Counted from the first letter of the stretch, positions 45,805 to 56,150 are shown. The stretch is DNA of 64,000 bases from Ahrensia sp. (GCA_028817895.1 JAPPOQ010000030.1:186001-250000), one strand, 5' to 3'. The notes: generated from the letters alone by a model not told the origin. Numbers and translations: made by a program.

Positions 45805-47394
45805 ATGTCCGACCAGAACCAGCCCAAAGAGCAGAAAAAAGCCAAGCCGCAACGTGTGAAACCCCGCCAACCGCGCGGTTTTGTGGACCGTGATGCCGCC
45901 GATATTCGCGCCACTGAAGCGATGATGGCCAAGATCAAGGCGGTCTATGAAAAATACGGCTTCGACCCGGTCGAAACGCCGATGTTTGAATATACCGACG
46001 CGCTCGGCAAGTTCCTGCCGGATACGGACCGGCCCAATGCGGGCGTCTTTTCCATGCAGGATGATGATGAGCAATGGATGAGCCTGCGCTATGATCTGAC
46101 CGCGCCGCTCGCCCGCCATTTCGCGCAAAACATCAACACGCTGCAAACGCCCTACCGTACCTATCGCGCCGGTTGGGTGTTCCGCAACGAAAAGCCCGGC
46201 CCGGGACGCTTCCGCCAATTCATGCAGTTTGATGCTGACACGGTCGGCGCGCCCGGCCCCGCCGCCGACGCCGAAATGGCGATAATGATGGCGGACACGA
46301 TGGAGGCGCTGGGGCTGAAGGGGCAGTACGTCGTGCGGATGAACAACCGCAAGGTGTTGGATGGGGTTATGGAGGCAATCGGGCTTGGAGGCGATGAGAA
46401 TGCAGAAAAGCGACTTGGAGTGCTACGAGCACTCGATAAGTTGGATAAGTTTGGCCCGTTGGGAGTCCGAGAACTGCTTGGCAATGGCCGAATGGACGAG
46501 AGTGGTGACTTCACCACGGGAGTCGAACTGCCCGAATGGCAAATACAAGCATTAGAGAGTTTTGCGTTGGCTGATCTGGTTTCATCACAATCTGCAGGAG
46601 CGGTTTATCGAGCAGCAGCCACCTCGGGCCGTGAAATCGAAGACAAAGAAGTGTTTGAGGAGAAAGCTGAAACCTACTTTGCCTACATGAATAGCCAATT
46701 CCCCGATCTCGAAGGGGTTCGAGATCTTTCAGTCATCTGGAAATTGGTCAAAGCCTCCGGCTATGATGATGGGCGTGTTCAGATTGATCCATCGGTTGTT
46801 CGCGGTCTCGAATATTACACCGGCACGGTTTTCGAATGCGAACTGACCTTCCCTGTCACCAATGAAAAGGGCGAGGAAGTCGTGTTCGGTTCCGTCGCGG
46901 GCGGGGGGCGTTATGACGGGCTGGTGAAGCGGTTCACGGGGCAGGACGTTCCGGCGACCGGCTTTTCCATCGGCGTGTCGCGCCTCATGACCGCGCTGAA
47001 AAATCTCGGCAAGCTGGACGATCACGCTTTGCCCGGCCCGGTGCTGGTGACGGTGATGGACCGCGACACGGAATCCCTCGCAGCCTATCAGCAAATGGTG
47101 CAGGAGTTACGCGGTGCCGGAATCCGCGCGGAAATGTATCAGGGCAACCCCAAACAGTTCGGCAAGCAGTTGCAATATGCCGACCGGCGCGGCTCGCCCA
47201 TCGCCATCATTCAGGGGTCGGATGAACGCGAACGCGGCGTGGTGCAGATCAAGGATTTGCTGGAGGGTGCCCGCCTCGCCGAGGACATCACCGACAATGA
47301 AGAATGGCGCTCCGCCCGCGTCGCCCAGCGCGAAGTGCCTGTCGCTGACCTGGTGGCTGAAGTGCGCAAGACGCTTGATGCGCAAAATGGCTGA
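45805..47394 (+). CDS. hisS: Histidyl-tRNA synthetase
   Basis: This 529-residue class II synthetase charges tRNA-His. The motif-2 region [18 protein letters not shown], the histidine signature [12 protein letters not shown], and GGGRYDGL followed by FSIGVSRL are present. A C-terminal anticodon-binding domain follows. It is longer than E. coli HisRS (about 424), with an inserted central region, as in the alphaproteobacterial type that pairs with tRNA-His lacking G-1. Such a tRNA-His lies at 51834-51910. ATG 45805 begins a Lys-rich N-tail. Bases about 46,400-46,740 use CGA arginine codons and A/T third positions unlike the flanks. Confidence 0.96.
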   Translation: MSDQNQPKEQKKAKPQRVKPRQPRGFVDRDAADIRATEAMMAKIKAVYEKYGFDPVETPMFEYTDALGKFLPDTDRPNAGVFSMQDDDEQWMSLRYDLTAPLARHFAQNINTLQTPYRTYRAGWVFRNEKPGPGRFRQFMQFDADTVGAPGPAADAEMAIMMADTMEALGLKGQYVVRMNNRKVLDGVMEAIGLGGDENAEKRLGVLRALDKLDKFGPLGVRELLGNGRMDESGDFTTGVELPEWQIQALESFALADLVSSQSAGAVYRAAATSGREIEDKEVFEEKAETYFAYMNSQFPDLEGVRDLSVIWKLVKASGYDDGRVQIDPSVVRGLEYYTGTVFECELTFPVTNEKGEEVVFGSVAGGGRYDGLVKRFTGQDVPATGFSIGVSRLMTALKNLGKLDDHALPGPVLVTVMDRDTESLAAYQQMVQELRGAGIRAEMYQGNPKQFGKQLQYADRRGSPIAIIQGSDERERGVVQIKDLLEGARLAEDITDNEEWRSARVAQREVPVADLVAEVRKTLDAQNG

Positions 47395-47429
47395 GTTGGG
47401 TTTAATGGGTGTTCAGGGCCTGCCCCCCA

Positions 47430-47632
47430 CCCGACCCTGCTGCGCAGGGCCACCCTCCCCACAAGGGGGAGGGGAAGGCTGGCTCGACATCACGGGCCAG
47501 AGAGCGAATCTGTTGCTGGATTCCGGGCACAAGGCCCGGAATGACGGCAGGGTGCGCAGCACCCCCTCCTCCCCCTTGGAGGGGGAGGATAGACCAACCC
47601 CGCAAGGCGAAGCCGAGGGGCTGGTTGGTCTT
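47430..47632. repeat. Cluster of intergenic palindromes between hisS and hisZ
   Basis: Five inverted repeats stand in a row: 47435-47440/47444-47449, 47453-47460/47466-47473, 47520-47528/47534-47542 (ATTCCGGGC), 47567-47575/47581-47589 and 47591-47599/47623-47631. ATTCCGGGC-type palindromes of this kind are widespread intergenic repeats in alphaproteobacterial genomes. The whole 302-base gap holds no gene. It may also act as transcript-processing structure between hisS and hisZG. Confidence 0.75.
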
Positions 47633-47696
47633 GGAGAGGGGGAAGCCAACACGCATCAGCCTGCAATCATTTCGGTCAGGGCGAGAACAGTAACCC

Positions 47697-48746
47697 ATGC
47701 CTGATCTGCTCGCTCATCTGCGCAAGCGCGCGCCCGATGTGATCGACGTGCCGATCCTGCAACCGGCGGACCCGTTTCTTGAAATGGCCGGAGAGGATTT
47801 GCGGCGCCGCATCTTCATCACCGAAAGCGGCGACGGGCGCCTCAACTGCCTGCGGCCGGATTTCACAATTCCCATCTGTCGCGGCGTGATCGAAAAAAAA
47901 CGTACTGGTCGTTACGCATATTGCGGAACCGTCTTCCGCCAGAACCGGGATGGCAGCGAAGAATTCCTTCAACTCGGTCTTGAGGACATTGGGCATGATG
48001 ATCGCATTGCTGCCGATGCGACTTGCCTGTCGGATATGCTCGATTGTCTCAACGCAGCGGGCATTATCGAACCAAAAATTACGCTTGGTGATGATTTGTT
48101 CTGCGCGCTGATCGACTCGCTTGCCCTGCCCGAAACGATCGCGCAGCGCCTCCAGCGCGCTTTCGGCCAGAATGAGCGGCTCGACGCGCTGCTCGACCAG
48201 TTCAGCAGCGAGCCGATTGGTGAGCCGATATCGCAACACGCCGACATCCCCGCGCTGACCATGCGCGTCGAAGTGATGATGCAGGAGGCGGCCCTGCCTC
48301 CCATGGCCGGACGTTCGCCCGCCGATATTGCCGAACGCATGGTGCAAAAATCCTCGATCCAGAGTTTTCGGCTCGAGGATCATCAGTTGCGAATCATTCG
48401 CAACTATCTCGCCATCAAAGCGCCGCTGACAGAAGCTGGCGCTGCGGTGAGAGCCTTTTTTGACACCCACCAGCTTGGTTCTGACCACCTTTTGGCCGCC
48501 TTTGACGCTCGTGTGGAGGCCATCCGCGCGCGTGGGATCAGGCTGGACGGCATCACATTCGACGCCTCCTTCGGTCGCAAGCTCGAATATTACACCGGAA
48601 TGCAGTTTGAAGTGTTCGCCAATGGCGTCGCGATTGGCGGTGGTGGGCGATATGATTCACTGCTGACTTTGCTCGGAAGCCCAACACCAAAAACCGGGGT
48701 GGGCTTCTCGATAGCACTCGACCGGGTGGCGGAGGCGCTGGCATGA
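47697..48746 (+). CDS. hisZ: ATP phosphoribosyltransferase regulatory subunit
   Basis: This 349-residue protein is a catalytically inactive HisRS paralogue that activates short-form HisG in the first step of histidine synthesis. HisRS-like strands are recognisable: [27 protein letters not shown] and GGGGRYDSL. The anticodon-binding domain is absent, as in HisZ. Its stop overlaps the hisG start (ATGA). Its sister synthetase hisS lies directly upstream. Confidence 0.96.
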   Translation: MPDLLAHLRKRAPDVIDVPILQPADPFLEMAGEDLRRRIFITESGDGRLNCLRPDFTIPICRGVIEKKRTGRYAYCGTVFRQNRDGSEEFLQLGLEDIGHDDRIAADATCLSDMLDCLNAAGIIEPKITLGDDLFCALIDSLALPETIAQRLQRAFGQNERLDALLDQFSSEPIGEPISQHADIPALTMRVEVMMQEAALPPMAGRSPADIAERMVQKSSIQSFRLEDHQLRIIRNYLAIKAPLTEAGAAVRAFFDTHQLGSDHLLAAFDARVEAIRARGIRLDGITFDASFGRKLEYYTGMQFEVFANGVAIGGGGRYDSLLTLLGSPTPKTGVGFSIALDRVAEALA

Positions 48747-49453
48747 GCATCACCATCGCAGTGCCCTCCAAGGGGCGCTTGAAAGACAAGACTTTACAAT
48801 TGCTTGAGCGAGCCGGGCTGCCTGTCGCCCCGCCTGCAGAGCGCAGCTATCAGACGATTGTCGATGGCCGAAGCGACATCGAGATCGCGTTTCTTTCAGC
48901 GTCGGAAATCGCCCGCGAACTGGCGAGAGGCACGGTTCAGATGGGCGTCACCGGCGAGGACTTAGCCCGCGAAACCGTCGCCAAGCCCGATGATATGTTT
49001 GATTTTCCTGTGAAACTTGGCTTTGGCGGGGCCGATGTTGTGGTCGCGGTGCCGCAGTCCTGGATCGACGTCTCCACCATGGCCGATCTTGATGATGTCG
49101 CCGCATCTTTTCGCGCGCGTTACGGGCGGAGGCTGCGCGTTGCGACGAAATATTGGCAATTGACCCAGACCTGGTTTGGCGAGCACGGTATCGGTGTTTA
49201 CCGCATTGTCGAGAGCCTAGGAGCGACCGAAGGTGCGCCCGCCGCCGGGACGGCAGATGCGATTGTCGACATCACATCGACCGGTTCGACAATCCGCGCC
49301 AACCACCTCAAAATTCTCGATGACGGGATCATTCTACGCAGTCAGGCCAATCTCATCGTGTCCCAGACAGCGCCGTGGGACCGGGACATGCAGAAGCTTC
49401 GCGACGAGGTGATTGTAGCGTTGAATCAGGCAGTTGAAAGCACCGCACCGTGA
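48743..49453 (+). CDS. hisG: ATP phosphoribosyltransferase, short form
   Basis: This 236-residue catalytic subunit condenses ATP and PRPP to phosphoribosyl-ATP, committing to histidine synthesis. [11 protein letters not shown] at the N-terminus and the PRPP-binding [15 protein letters not shown] loop are intact. It lacks the C-terminal feedback domain, so it requires the adjacent HisZ. The stop overlaps the glpQ-like GTG start by three bases. Confidence 0.96.
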   Translation: MSITIAVPSKGRLKDKTLQLLERAGLPVAPPAERSYQTIVDGRSDIEIAFLSASEIARELARGTVQMGVTGEDLARETVAKPDDMFDFPVKLGFGGADVVVAVPQSWIDVSTMADLDDVAASFRARYGRRLRVATKYWQLTQTWFGEHGIGVYRIVESLGATEGAPAAGTADAIVDITSTGSTIRANHLKILDDGIILRSQANLIVSQTAPWDRDMQKLRDEVIVALNQAVESTAP

Positions 49454-50664
49454 TTTGGACCCGCACGATTGTTCTCACAATTGCGGCACTTTCGTGCGCC
49501 CAAATAGCCATCGCAGCTTCGTCGGATGTGAGCTTGGGCCCGCGCCCTTTCGTGCTGGTCGATGGCCTGAAGGACGGTTCGCTAAAGACAAAATTGGCCG
49601 CATGCACCGGCCCATTCCGCGAGGCCGATTGGTCGATTGCGCATCGCGGGGCGCCGCTGCAATTTCCCGAACACAGCCGGGAGGGCTACATCGCGGCCGC
49701 GCGCATGGGTACTGGTTTCGTGGAATGCGACGTTACCTTCACCAAAGACAAACAGCTTGTTTGCCGCCATTCGCAGGCCGATCTGCATCGTACGACAAAC
49801 ATTCTCGCCACCGATCTTGCCGCCAAATGCACAAAACCGTTCAGCCCGGCCAAAGATGACAAGCCCGCAGACGCGCAATGCCTCACTTCCGATCTGACGC
49901 TTTCAGAGTTCAAGAGCCTGCGCGCAAAGCATGATTTCGCCAATCCGGCAGCGGCCAGTGTTGAAGACTATATGTACGGCGCGAAACCGCGCTCTGATCG
50001 TTCCTTCGCGGCTGATGGAACTGTGATGAGCCATGCCGAAACGCTCGCATTGTTTGCCGATCTTGGTGTTAAATTCGCGCCGGAACTGAAACGTCCTGCT
50101 GTCGACATGCCGTTTGATGGCTTCAGCCAACGCGACTATACGCAGGCTCTTGTTGACGCCTATAAGGCCGCGCGCATCCCGCCTTCCCAAGTCATGCTGC
50201 AAAGCTTCAGCCTCGAGGATGTTCGCTACTGGATTGAAAACGAACCGGAATTCGGCCGGAACGCCATCTATCTGGAATCAGGATATCGCAACCCGGACTG
50301 GTCACCGGAAAAGCCGCAGAGCTGGGCGCACTCCATGGAGGCGCTCGTAGAGATGGGGGTTACGGCTCTCGGTCCGCCGATATGGGTTCTGCTGCGAAAC
50401 GACAATGGCAAGATCGTGCCCTCCACTTACGCCAAACAGGCCCGCGCCGCCGGATTGAAGCTCATCGCTTGGTCGCTTGAACGGTCGGGGTCTCTGAGCA
50501 CCGGCGGAGGGTGGTACTACCAGTCAGTTGCAGACCTGATCACGTCTGACAGCGACATGCTCAAAGTGCTCGATGTTCTCGCCAATGATGTTGGCGTCGC
50601 GGGTGTTTTTTCCGATTGGCCGGCCACAACGACCTTCTTTGCCAACTGTTTTGATCTGCCGTGA
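49450..50664 (+). CDS. glpQ: Periplasmic glycerophosphodiester phosphodiesterase
   Basis: This 404-residue GDPD-family enzyme releases glycerol-3-phosphate from lipid-derived diesters. A signal peptide (about 1-22, ending AIA) precedes the TIM-barrel domain with the catalytic SIAHRGA and the metal-binding ECDVTFTKD and ELKRP blocks. The start is a GTG that overlaps the hisG stop (GTGA), so it appears translationally coupled to histidine genes, without an obvious metabolic link. Confidence 0.92.
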   Translation: MIWTRTIVLTIAALSCAQIAIAASSDVSLGPRPFVLVDGLKDGSLKTKLAACTGPFREADWSIAHRGAPLQFPEHSREGYIAAARMGTGFVECDVTFTKDKQLVCRHSQADLHRTTNILATDLAAKCTKPFSPAKDDKPADAQCLTSDLTLSEFKSLRAKHDFANPAAASVEDYMYGAKPRSDRSFAADGTVMSHAETLALFADLGVKFAPELKRPAVDMPFDGFSQRDYTQALVDAYKAARIPPSQVMLQSFSLEDVRYWIENEPEFGRNAIYLESGYRNPDWSPEKPQSWAHSMEALVEMGVTALGPPIWVLLRNDNGKIVPSTYAKQARAAGLKLIAWSLERSGSLSTGGGWYYQSVADLITSDSDMLKVLDVLANDVGVAGVFSDWPATTTFFANCFDLP

Positions 50665-50808
50665 TTTTGTTGGGTTGACGCCGCATCATCGTTAACCACG
50701 GCTTAAGAAAACGCTCGCCAACGGAGGTTTGACCTGTCGTAATTCTCACCCGCTGCGCTAGGCTGATTATGCGGTACCGGTCCGGCGCTTTGCGGAGACT
50801 TTTGTCAT

Positions 50809-51777
50809 ATGAGTAACATCTCTTACCTGCACGATCACTTGCCCAAGGAAACCGCACAGCTTGCCGTCAGAGAACGTGCCATTCTGGATGCCCTGAGCGA
50901 GGGGATACTCGTGCTCAGCGGCGGCGAGTCGGACCGTTTCGGCGAGATTGCCTTTTATATTTCTTACGCCAACAAGCGTGCCGGTGTCCTTCTCGACCAC
51001 GAACCCGATGATCTTGACGATCTGGTCTTCGAAAACCTGCTGCCGCGCGGAAGACATGCAAGGCTGCATGATGCAATTTCCAGCGTCTATGCGACCGGGG
51101 AAAGCGAACGCCACACGATCAGCCTGTCCAGAGGCAAGGCAGCGAGTTCCCGTGTGATCGCTGATATCGTTGCGGATACGCGCGAAGATGGCGAGCGGCG
51201 CATCATTATCACGCTGCAACCTGCTCGCGAGGTCAGCGCGTGGATGGACGGGCCGGATGTGCTTGATTCAAGCCGTGAGGAGTTGCAGCGCGAAGTTCTG
51301 CGTCTGCGCCGTGAGCTCGATACGATCAAGCGTGTTGCCGCGCACAACACCGACACCGGGCTTGCCAATCGCGCCTTCTTTCTGGAGCGCGGGGCCGCAG
51401 AGTTTCAAAGAAGCAGACGCTACGACCATCACCTGGCATTGGCGATCGTTCGTCTGGATGGCGCGGAACGGCGTCCCGATGCGGTTGATGTGCGCAACCT
51501 GGCCAGCCTGGCTCAGGTCTGCGAAAGCGTCAGCCGACACGGCATCGACGTTGTGGGAAGAACAGGTCAGCGCGAATTGGCCATCTTGATGCCGGAGACC
51601 AACACTTCCGGTGCCCTGAGGCTGGCCGACCGACTTCAGTCAGCCATTGAAAAAACCACATTGGAGCCGGGCGACAATGGGCGCGACACACATATTCGCA
51701 TCGCAGCCGACGCTTTGGAAAAGGATGATCTGTCTTTCGGCCAACTGTTTGACCGTACACGCATATCTGCAAAATAA
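50809..51777 (+). CDS. PAS-like sensor with degenerate GGDEF domain
   Basis: This 322-residue cytoplasmic protein has an N-terminal PAS-like region (about 15-145), a short coiled coil (about 150-180) and a GGDEF-type domain beginning at TDTGLANRAFF. The signature GG(D/E)EF is replaced by TGQREL, and the substrate-loop residues are altered, so diguanylate cyclase activity is unlikely. It could bind nucleotide or a partner. It starts 144 bases after glpQ and is followed by tRNA-His on the other strand. Confidence 0.75.
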   Translation: MSNISYLHDHLPKETAQLAVRERAILDALSEGILVLSGGESDRFGEIAFYISYANKRAGVLLDHEPDDLDDLVFENLLPRGRHARLHDAISSVYATGESERHTISLSRGKAASSRVIADIVADTREDGERRIIITLQPAREVSAWMDGPDVLDSSREELQREVLRLRRELDTIKRVAAHNTDTGLANRAFFLERGAAEFQRSRRYDHHLALAIVRLDGAERRPDAVDVRNLASLAQVCESVSRHGIDVVGRTGQRELAILMPETNTSGALRLADRLQSAIEKTTLEPGDNGRDTHIRIAADALEKDDLSFGQLFDRTRISAK

Positions 51778-51833
51778 GGTGGGTCAGCACCGCAGGAAAT
51801 CCTAGGTCCGGCACCGCAAAAAAGCGATGCAAA

Positions 51834-51910
51834 TGGTACGGCTGGAGGGATTTGAACCTTCGACCTCTGGATCCACAATCCAGCGCTCTAACCAACTGAG
51901 CTACAGCCGC
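51834..51910 (-). tRNA. tRNA-His(GTG)
   Basis: This 77-base tRNA on the minus strand has anticodon loop TTGTGGA (anticodon GTG), acceptor GCGGCTG/CAGCCGT, discriminator A and encoded CCA at 51836-51834. The first pair is G1:U72. The base before position 1 is C, so no G-1 is encoded. This is the noncanonical tRNA-His identity of some alphaproteobacteria, which matches the long-form hisS in the same window. Confidence 0.95.
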
Positions 51911-52186
51911 GCAGTGACGCGTCACCGTAGAATGGGTGACGAGCGGGGCCTGCATAATGCCAATGCGGAACAGGGGCAAGCGGCAATCTGCACTGGAGTT
52001 CCGATTGTTCGGACCTTAACCCTGTATGGCGAAACTAAGCGCGGCTGCGTCCAGATTATGGATTGCAAGCCCGAATGGCTGTATTTACCATTTGGAAGGA
52101 AAAGCCCGCCTCGGGCAGACTTCGGCGACTGAGGCTAAGTGAGGTTGCCCCTCACCAGTCGTCTGCAACACTTGACCGACGGGACC

Positions 52187-55100
52187 ATGGCGCTGGCGCA
52201 TTATCCCTATCTCGATTTGACTGTGCTGCCGCAATTGCGTGGTCAGATTGTCTCTGCGCAAGCCGCGATCGTGTTCACACCAAATCTGTCCGACATCCTC
52301 TGGCTGAATGCGGATGGGGTGCATCTCGCCGGCGCTGAGTCCATCAGCGCGGCTCTGTCGGGGGACTATCGCCTCGACCCTGTCGTCAAACGCCAATTGC
52401 AGGCTGCGGCCGAGTCTTTGACGGACGCAGAACGCACTCGCACCAGCCTTCGCCTGCGCCGGGGATTCAAGACCCAGGTCCTGGGATGCCAATTGCAAAA
52501 GCTGACACTGCCAGATGGCAAGACAGCAGTGCTGGTTCTCTCGGATCGGATGCACAAACGCAGCTATGGCGAAGCAGACATGGCCAAGGCTGCCGTCGAT
52601 GCCTTGGGCAGCTACAGCAAGGCAAGCGCGGTGCTCGGATGGGACGCTCTGATCCTTGCAAGCGACACCGCTTTTGACGCGATGGCAGTGAGCGCGGACC
52701 AACTTCGGCTGCTGATCAAAGACGTGGCTGACGAAGAAGATCGTCTGATCAAGCGTCCGCTGGAAACGTCTAAGGGCGTCGTTGCGATGGGCCTGGCACG
52801 GCTCGATGATGACCCTGCCTTGCATTTGCTGGTCACGGCGGACGCTCAGTCCGCGACGGCGAGCGCGCTTGCATCTTCCACTTCAACATCGTCACAACCG
52901 GGTACATCTGGCACAGCATTGCAAGCCGCAGAGCCATCCACCTCGGACACTGAGCCTCGATCCGTCGGCAGTTTTTCGAACCGAAGAAGCGGGCAAGCAA
53001 AGGGCGGCATCAGCCGCTGGTACTACAAACAGGAGCCCGCCGACCCAGTCTTGCCGGAGGTTGAGCCTGTCACACCCTCTGAGTTGCCCCCGAATATGGA
53101 GAAAATCTCAACGCCAGGCGGTGAGGACGGCCTCCGCGAAGCCGGTGCGACAGACGTAACGTTGTCAGCATCTGCCGGAGAAGATGGCCGCTCCCAGATC
53201 ACGAGCGGGGATGAGTCTGGCTTTCGTTTCAAGGCTTCTGCCAAGCCGGTGCGGTTCGTGTGGCAGATGGACACCGATGGCGTATTCGAAGAGGTTTCTG
53301 ATGAACTGGGAGCCACGGTTGGGCCACAGGCCTCCAATTTGGAGGGTCGCAAATGGGACGAAGTTGTCGAAACGCTTGGGTTCAGCAATGGCGAGACGAT
53401 CAGCAAATTGCTGTCAACCGGCGATACATGGTCGGGCAAAACCGTGATGTGGCCAGTGGAGCGGGCCGATTTGCGTGTGCCGGTAGACTTGGCCGGCATT
53501 CCAATGTTCGACGCTGGCCGCAACTTTGAGGGCTATTCCGGATTCGGCATCATCCGCACCGCAGACGCGGTGGTGGATCCTGATGGGGGCGGATTGAACC
53601 TCTTCAGCGAGACGACTTCCCCGAGCGATGGAGACGATACGGTAAAGGACGTTGTCGATACGAGCGGTGACGAAAAGGTCGTCGATTTCGAAACCCGCAA
53701 GTCGGGCCGGCCGGATCGTGAACTGTCATCTGGCGAGCAGACCGCATTCAAGGAGATCGCTCAGAAGCTGACGGACGCAAAGCTTGAAACCCGGTCGCGC
53801 GGTACAGAGAGAAACCAGTCGACGTCAAGCGAAGGCGTTTCGGACTTCACGCCATCCGCATTTGCGAAACAACGCGATGCCAATGGCCAAAGCGGGGCGG
53901 ACACGACCTTTGAAGTGGAAGCCAATCCCGTCGACACATCCATACTCGCGCGGTTGCCGATCCCGGTCTTGGTCTACCGCGAAAACGACATGCTGTTCGG
54001 CAACCGTGAGTTCTTTGACCTGACCGGCTACGCTGATCTGAGCGAGTTGACCCGGCGCGGCGGTGTCTCCGCCCTTTTCAAGTTGCAGATGGGCGAGGCG
54101 GAGAGCGATGGAGCGATGATCTATCATCGCGACGGCCATCCTCTGGATGTGCGCGCCCAGTTGCAACACGTGCCATGGGATACGAGTCGCGCCATGCTGC
54201 TCACTTTGAGGCGCGGTGGCGGTGGTGGAAAGAAACAGCGTCAACCCGTTTCACCCGCCGATACCGTTTCTGGAAGCGCCACACAGGCCGCAAACGGCTC
54301 ACCGCTGCCCTCCGCATTGGGCCCGAAGGCAGGCGATAGACGCGCAGCGCCGTCCAGCACTGCAGCTGCGTCAGCAAAGTCGAGCCGTCGCCGCAGTGAT
54401 AATGTCGTGACCGCACCGATACGGCAAAGAGTCGAGAAAACACCGGACAATGTGACCCCGTTGCGGCCCACCGAGAGCCGCTCAGCAACACAAAATGACA
54501 ACAAGGCAACTTCAACTTCCGGCACCCCAAAGAAAAAAGGGGCAAGCCAGGCTCTGTCAGCCGCAAAGCAGGCTCCCGAACGCACTGCCGAGAAAGCCGC
54601 TTCCAAACACTCATCCGCGAAGGCGTCAAAAGACGAAACTTCAACCGAAGCGAAATCTGACAAGGATGCTGCCAAGGCCAAATCGACAAAGGTAAAGTCG
54701 GGTGACGCTGCCAAGGCGGTCACGCCGCGCTCTTTTGGCGGGCTGTCCGGTGATGACATGCGCGGTATTCTCGACGTTGCAACAGACGGCATCGTTATCC
54801 TGTCGTCCCAAGGCACCGTGCTCGGGCTCAACAGGTCTGCGGAAGCGTTGTTCGATGTCGCACCGAACCGTGTGGAAGGCGCGACGTTTACGGAGCTTCT
54901 CGCGCCCGAAAGCCACCGCATCGCGACAGACTATATTTTGAGCGTGACAAGCCCTGGTGTTGCCAGCCTTCTGAATGACGGGCGCGAAATCATCGGCAAA
55001 AACAGCCAAGGCGGTTTGATTCCGATCTTCATGACAATCGGTAAGCTCGACACCCCTGACACGTGCTGCGCAGTGTTGCGCGACATCACACACTTCAAAA

Positions 55101-55858
55101 AAGCCGAAGAAGAACTGCTGGCTGCAAAGGGTGAAGCGGAAAGCGCCAACGCGCTCAAATCAGACTTTCTGGCGAAGATCAGCCACGAATTACGCACTCC
55201 GCTCAATGCCGTGATCGGGTTTTCCGATGTGATGATAGCGGAGCGGTTCGGTCGTATCGAGAATGACCGCTATCGGGGTTATCTGCGCGATATTCGAAGA
55301 TCGGGCATGCATTTGCTCGAACTTGTGAATGACCTGCTCGATATTTCCAAGATCGAGGCAGGCAAGGTCGAGCTGGAATTTGATGCCTGCTCGCTGAACC
55401 TGATCATCTCCGACGCCGTGTCGATGATGCAGCCGGTCGCGAATGAAGATCAGGTAATCATTCGCACAAGCCTTTCGGCGATGGTGCCGAAGGTGGTGGC
55501 CGATCCCCGCAGCATTCGGCAGGTCGTGCTCAACATCGTGTCAAACGCCATCAAGTTCACGAAGGAAGGCGGTCAGGTGATCATTTCCACCGTGTATGAT
55601 GAAAATGGTGAGGTAGTCCTGCGTATTCGTGACGATGGCATTGGTATGAGCGAAAAACAGCTTGCCAGCGCCATGAAGCCCTTTCAGCAAGTCGAGCCGC
55701 CGTCACGCTCACAAAAATCTGGAACCGGTCTGGGACTTCCGCTGACAAAGGCACTCGTCGAAGCCAACCGAGCGAGATTCAGCATCGAAAGCGAACCCGG
55801 CCACGGCACGATGGTTGAGATCCACTTTCCCATGCAGCGCGTCCTGGCCGACAGTTAG
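52187..55858 (+). CDS. PAS-domain hybrid-scale histidine kinase, PdhS-like
   Basis: This 1,223-residue cytoplasmic sensor kinase lacks membrane segments. The N-terminal 200 residues resemble the PdhS sensor region. A low-complexity linker (about 220-340), several PAS-like segments and an Ala/Lys/Ser-rich region (about 710-860) follow. A PAS domain (about 860-985) precedes the kinase core with His1000 in ISHELRTPLNAVIGFSDVM. The ATPase domain ends with GTGLGLPLTKALVEANRARF. PdhS/PleC-type kinases control CtrA and asymmetric division. ATG 52187 is used; GTG 52139, with GAGG upstream, is also possible. Confidence 0.85.
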   Translation: MALAHYPYLDLTVLPQLRGQIVSAQAAIVFTPNLSDILWLNADGVHLAGAESISAALSGDYRLDPVVKRQLQAAAESLTDAERTRTSLRLRRGFKTQVLGCQLQKLTLPDGKTAVLVLSDRMHKRSYGEADMAKAAVDALGSYSKASAVLGWDALILASDTAFDAMAVSADQLRLLIKDVADEEDRLIKRPLETSKGVVAMGLARLDDDPALHLLVTADAQSATASALASSTSTSSQPGTSGTALQAAEPSTSDTEPRSVGSFSNRRSGQAKGGISRWYYKQEPADPVLPEVEPVTPSELPPNMEKISTPGGEDGLREAGATDVTLSASAGEDGRSQITSGDESGFRFKASAKPVRFVWQMDTDGVFEEVSDELGATVGPQASNLEGRKWDEVVETLGFSNGETISKLLSTGDTWSGKTVMWPVERADLRVPVDLAGIPMFDAGRNFEGYSGFGIIRTADAVVDPDGGGLNLFSETTSPSDGDDTVKDVVDTSGDEKVVDFETRKSGRPDRELSSGEQTAFKEIAQKLTDAKLETRSRGTERNQSTSSEGVSDFTPSAFAKQRDANGQSGADTTFEVEANPVDTSILARLPIPVLVYRENDMLFGNREFFDLTGYADLSELTRRGGVSALFKLQMGEAESDGAMIYHRDGHPLDVRAQLQHVPWDTSRAMLLTLRRGGGGGKKQRQPVSPADTVSGSATQAANGSPLPSALGPKAGDRRAAPSSTAAASAKSSRRRSDNVVTAPIRQRVEKTPDNVTPLRPTESRSATQNDNKATSTSGTPKKKGASQALSAAKQAPERTAEKAASKHSSAKASKDETSTEAKSDKDAAKAKSTKVKSGDAAKAVTPRSFGGLSGDDMRGILDVATDGIVILSSQGTVLGLNRSAEALFDVAPNRVEGATFTELLAPESHRIATDYILSVTSPGVASLLNDGREIIGKNSQGGLIPIFMTIGKLDTPDTCCAVLRDITHFKKAEEELLAAKGEAESANALKSDFLAKISHELRTPLNAVIGFSDVMIAERFGRIENDRYRGYLRDIRRSGMHLLELVNDLLDISKIEAGKVELEFDACSLNLIISDAVSMMQPVANEDQVIIRTSLSAMVPKVVADPRSIRQVVLNIVSNAIKFTKEGGQVIISTVYDENGEVVLRIRDDGIGMSEKQLASAMKPFQQVEPPSRSQKSGTGLGLPLTKALVEANRARFSIESEPGHGTMVEIHFPMQRVLADS

Positions 55859-55886
55859 AGCGGCTCTTACGGACCCATCAAAAGCC

Positions 55887-55922
55887 AAAAAAAAAGAGCG
55901 CCGATCCGGCTGGATCAGCGCT
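55887..55922 (-). terminator. Intrinsic terminator on the minus strand between pdhS-like and aacS
   Basis: On the minus strand AGCGC-T-GATCC pairs with GGATC-G-GCGCT (55922-55897, loop AGCC), followed by C and nine Ts (55895-55887). It would end a leftward transcript that comes from aacS or from a start inside 55924-56150. It is not oriented for the pdhS-like gene. Confidence 0.85.
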
Positions 55923-56001
55923 AGAGAAGAGTTAATGGCTGTGAGGAATGCAGAAGACCAGTGTCGAAACTCTTGAGGGTGTTGCGCGCCATACTGGGCA
56001 T
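55921..56001 (-). ncRNA. Candidate small transcript or 26-codon ORF upstream of the terminator
   Basis: Between the aacS stop (56151) and the leftward terminator lie 228 bases with no clear gene. A 26-codon minus-strand frame (56001-55921) ends exactly at the terminator stem. It lacks a good ribosome site. A long aacS 3' UTR or a small RNA are equally possible readings. Confidence 0.3.
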
Positions 56002-56150
56002 TTGACGCGTTGAAGCCTCAATATGCCCGTATTCTGTAACCGAAATCTTTCGGCCATCGGGCAAATCGTCTCGAATGGACGCTTGTTAACGCCAGGGTAA
56101 AGATCGCGGTGAGGTTCTGCTAACCACGCCGATTCACCATCAAGGAGCAT

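Noticed and set aside
47430-47632. CRISPR array
   Set aside because: The repeats between hisS and hisZ are different palindromes, not a regularly spaced identical repeat with spacers.
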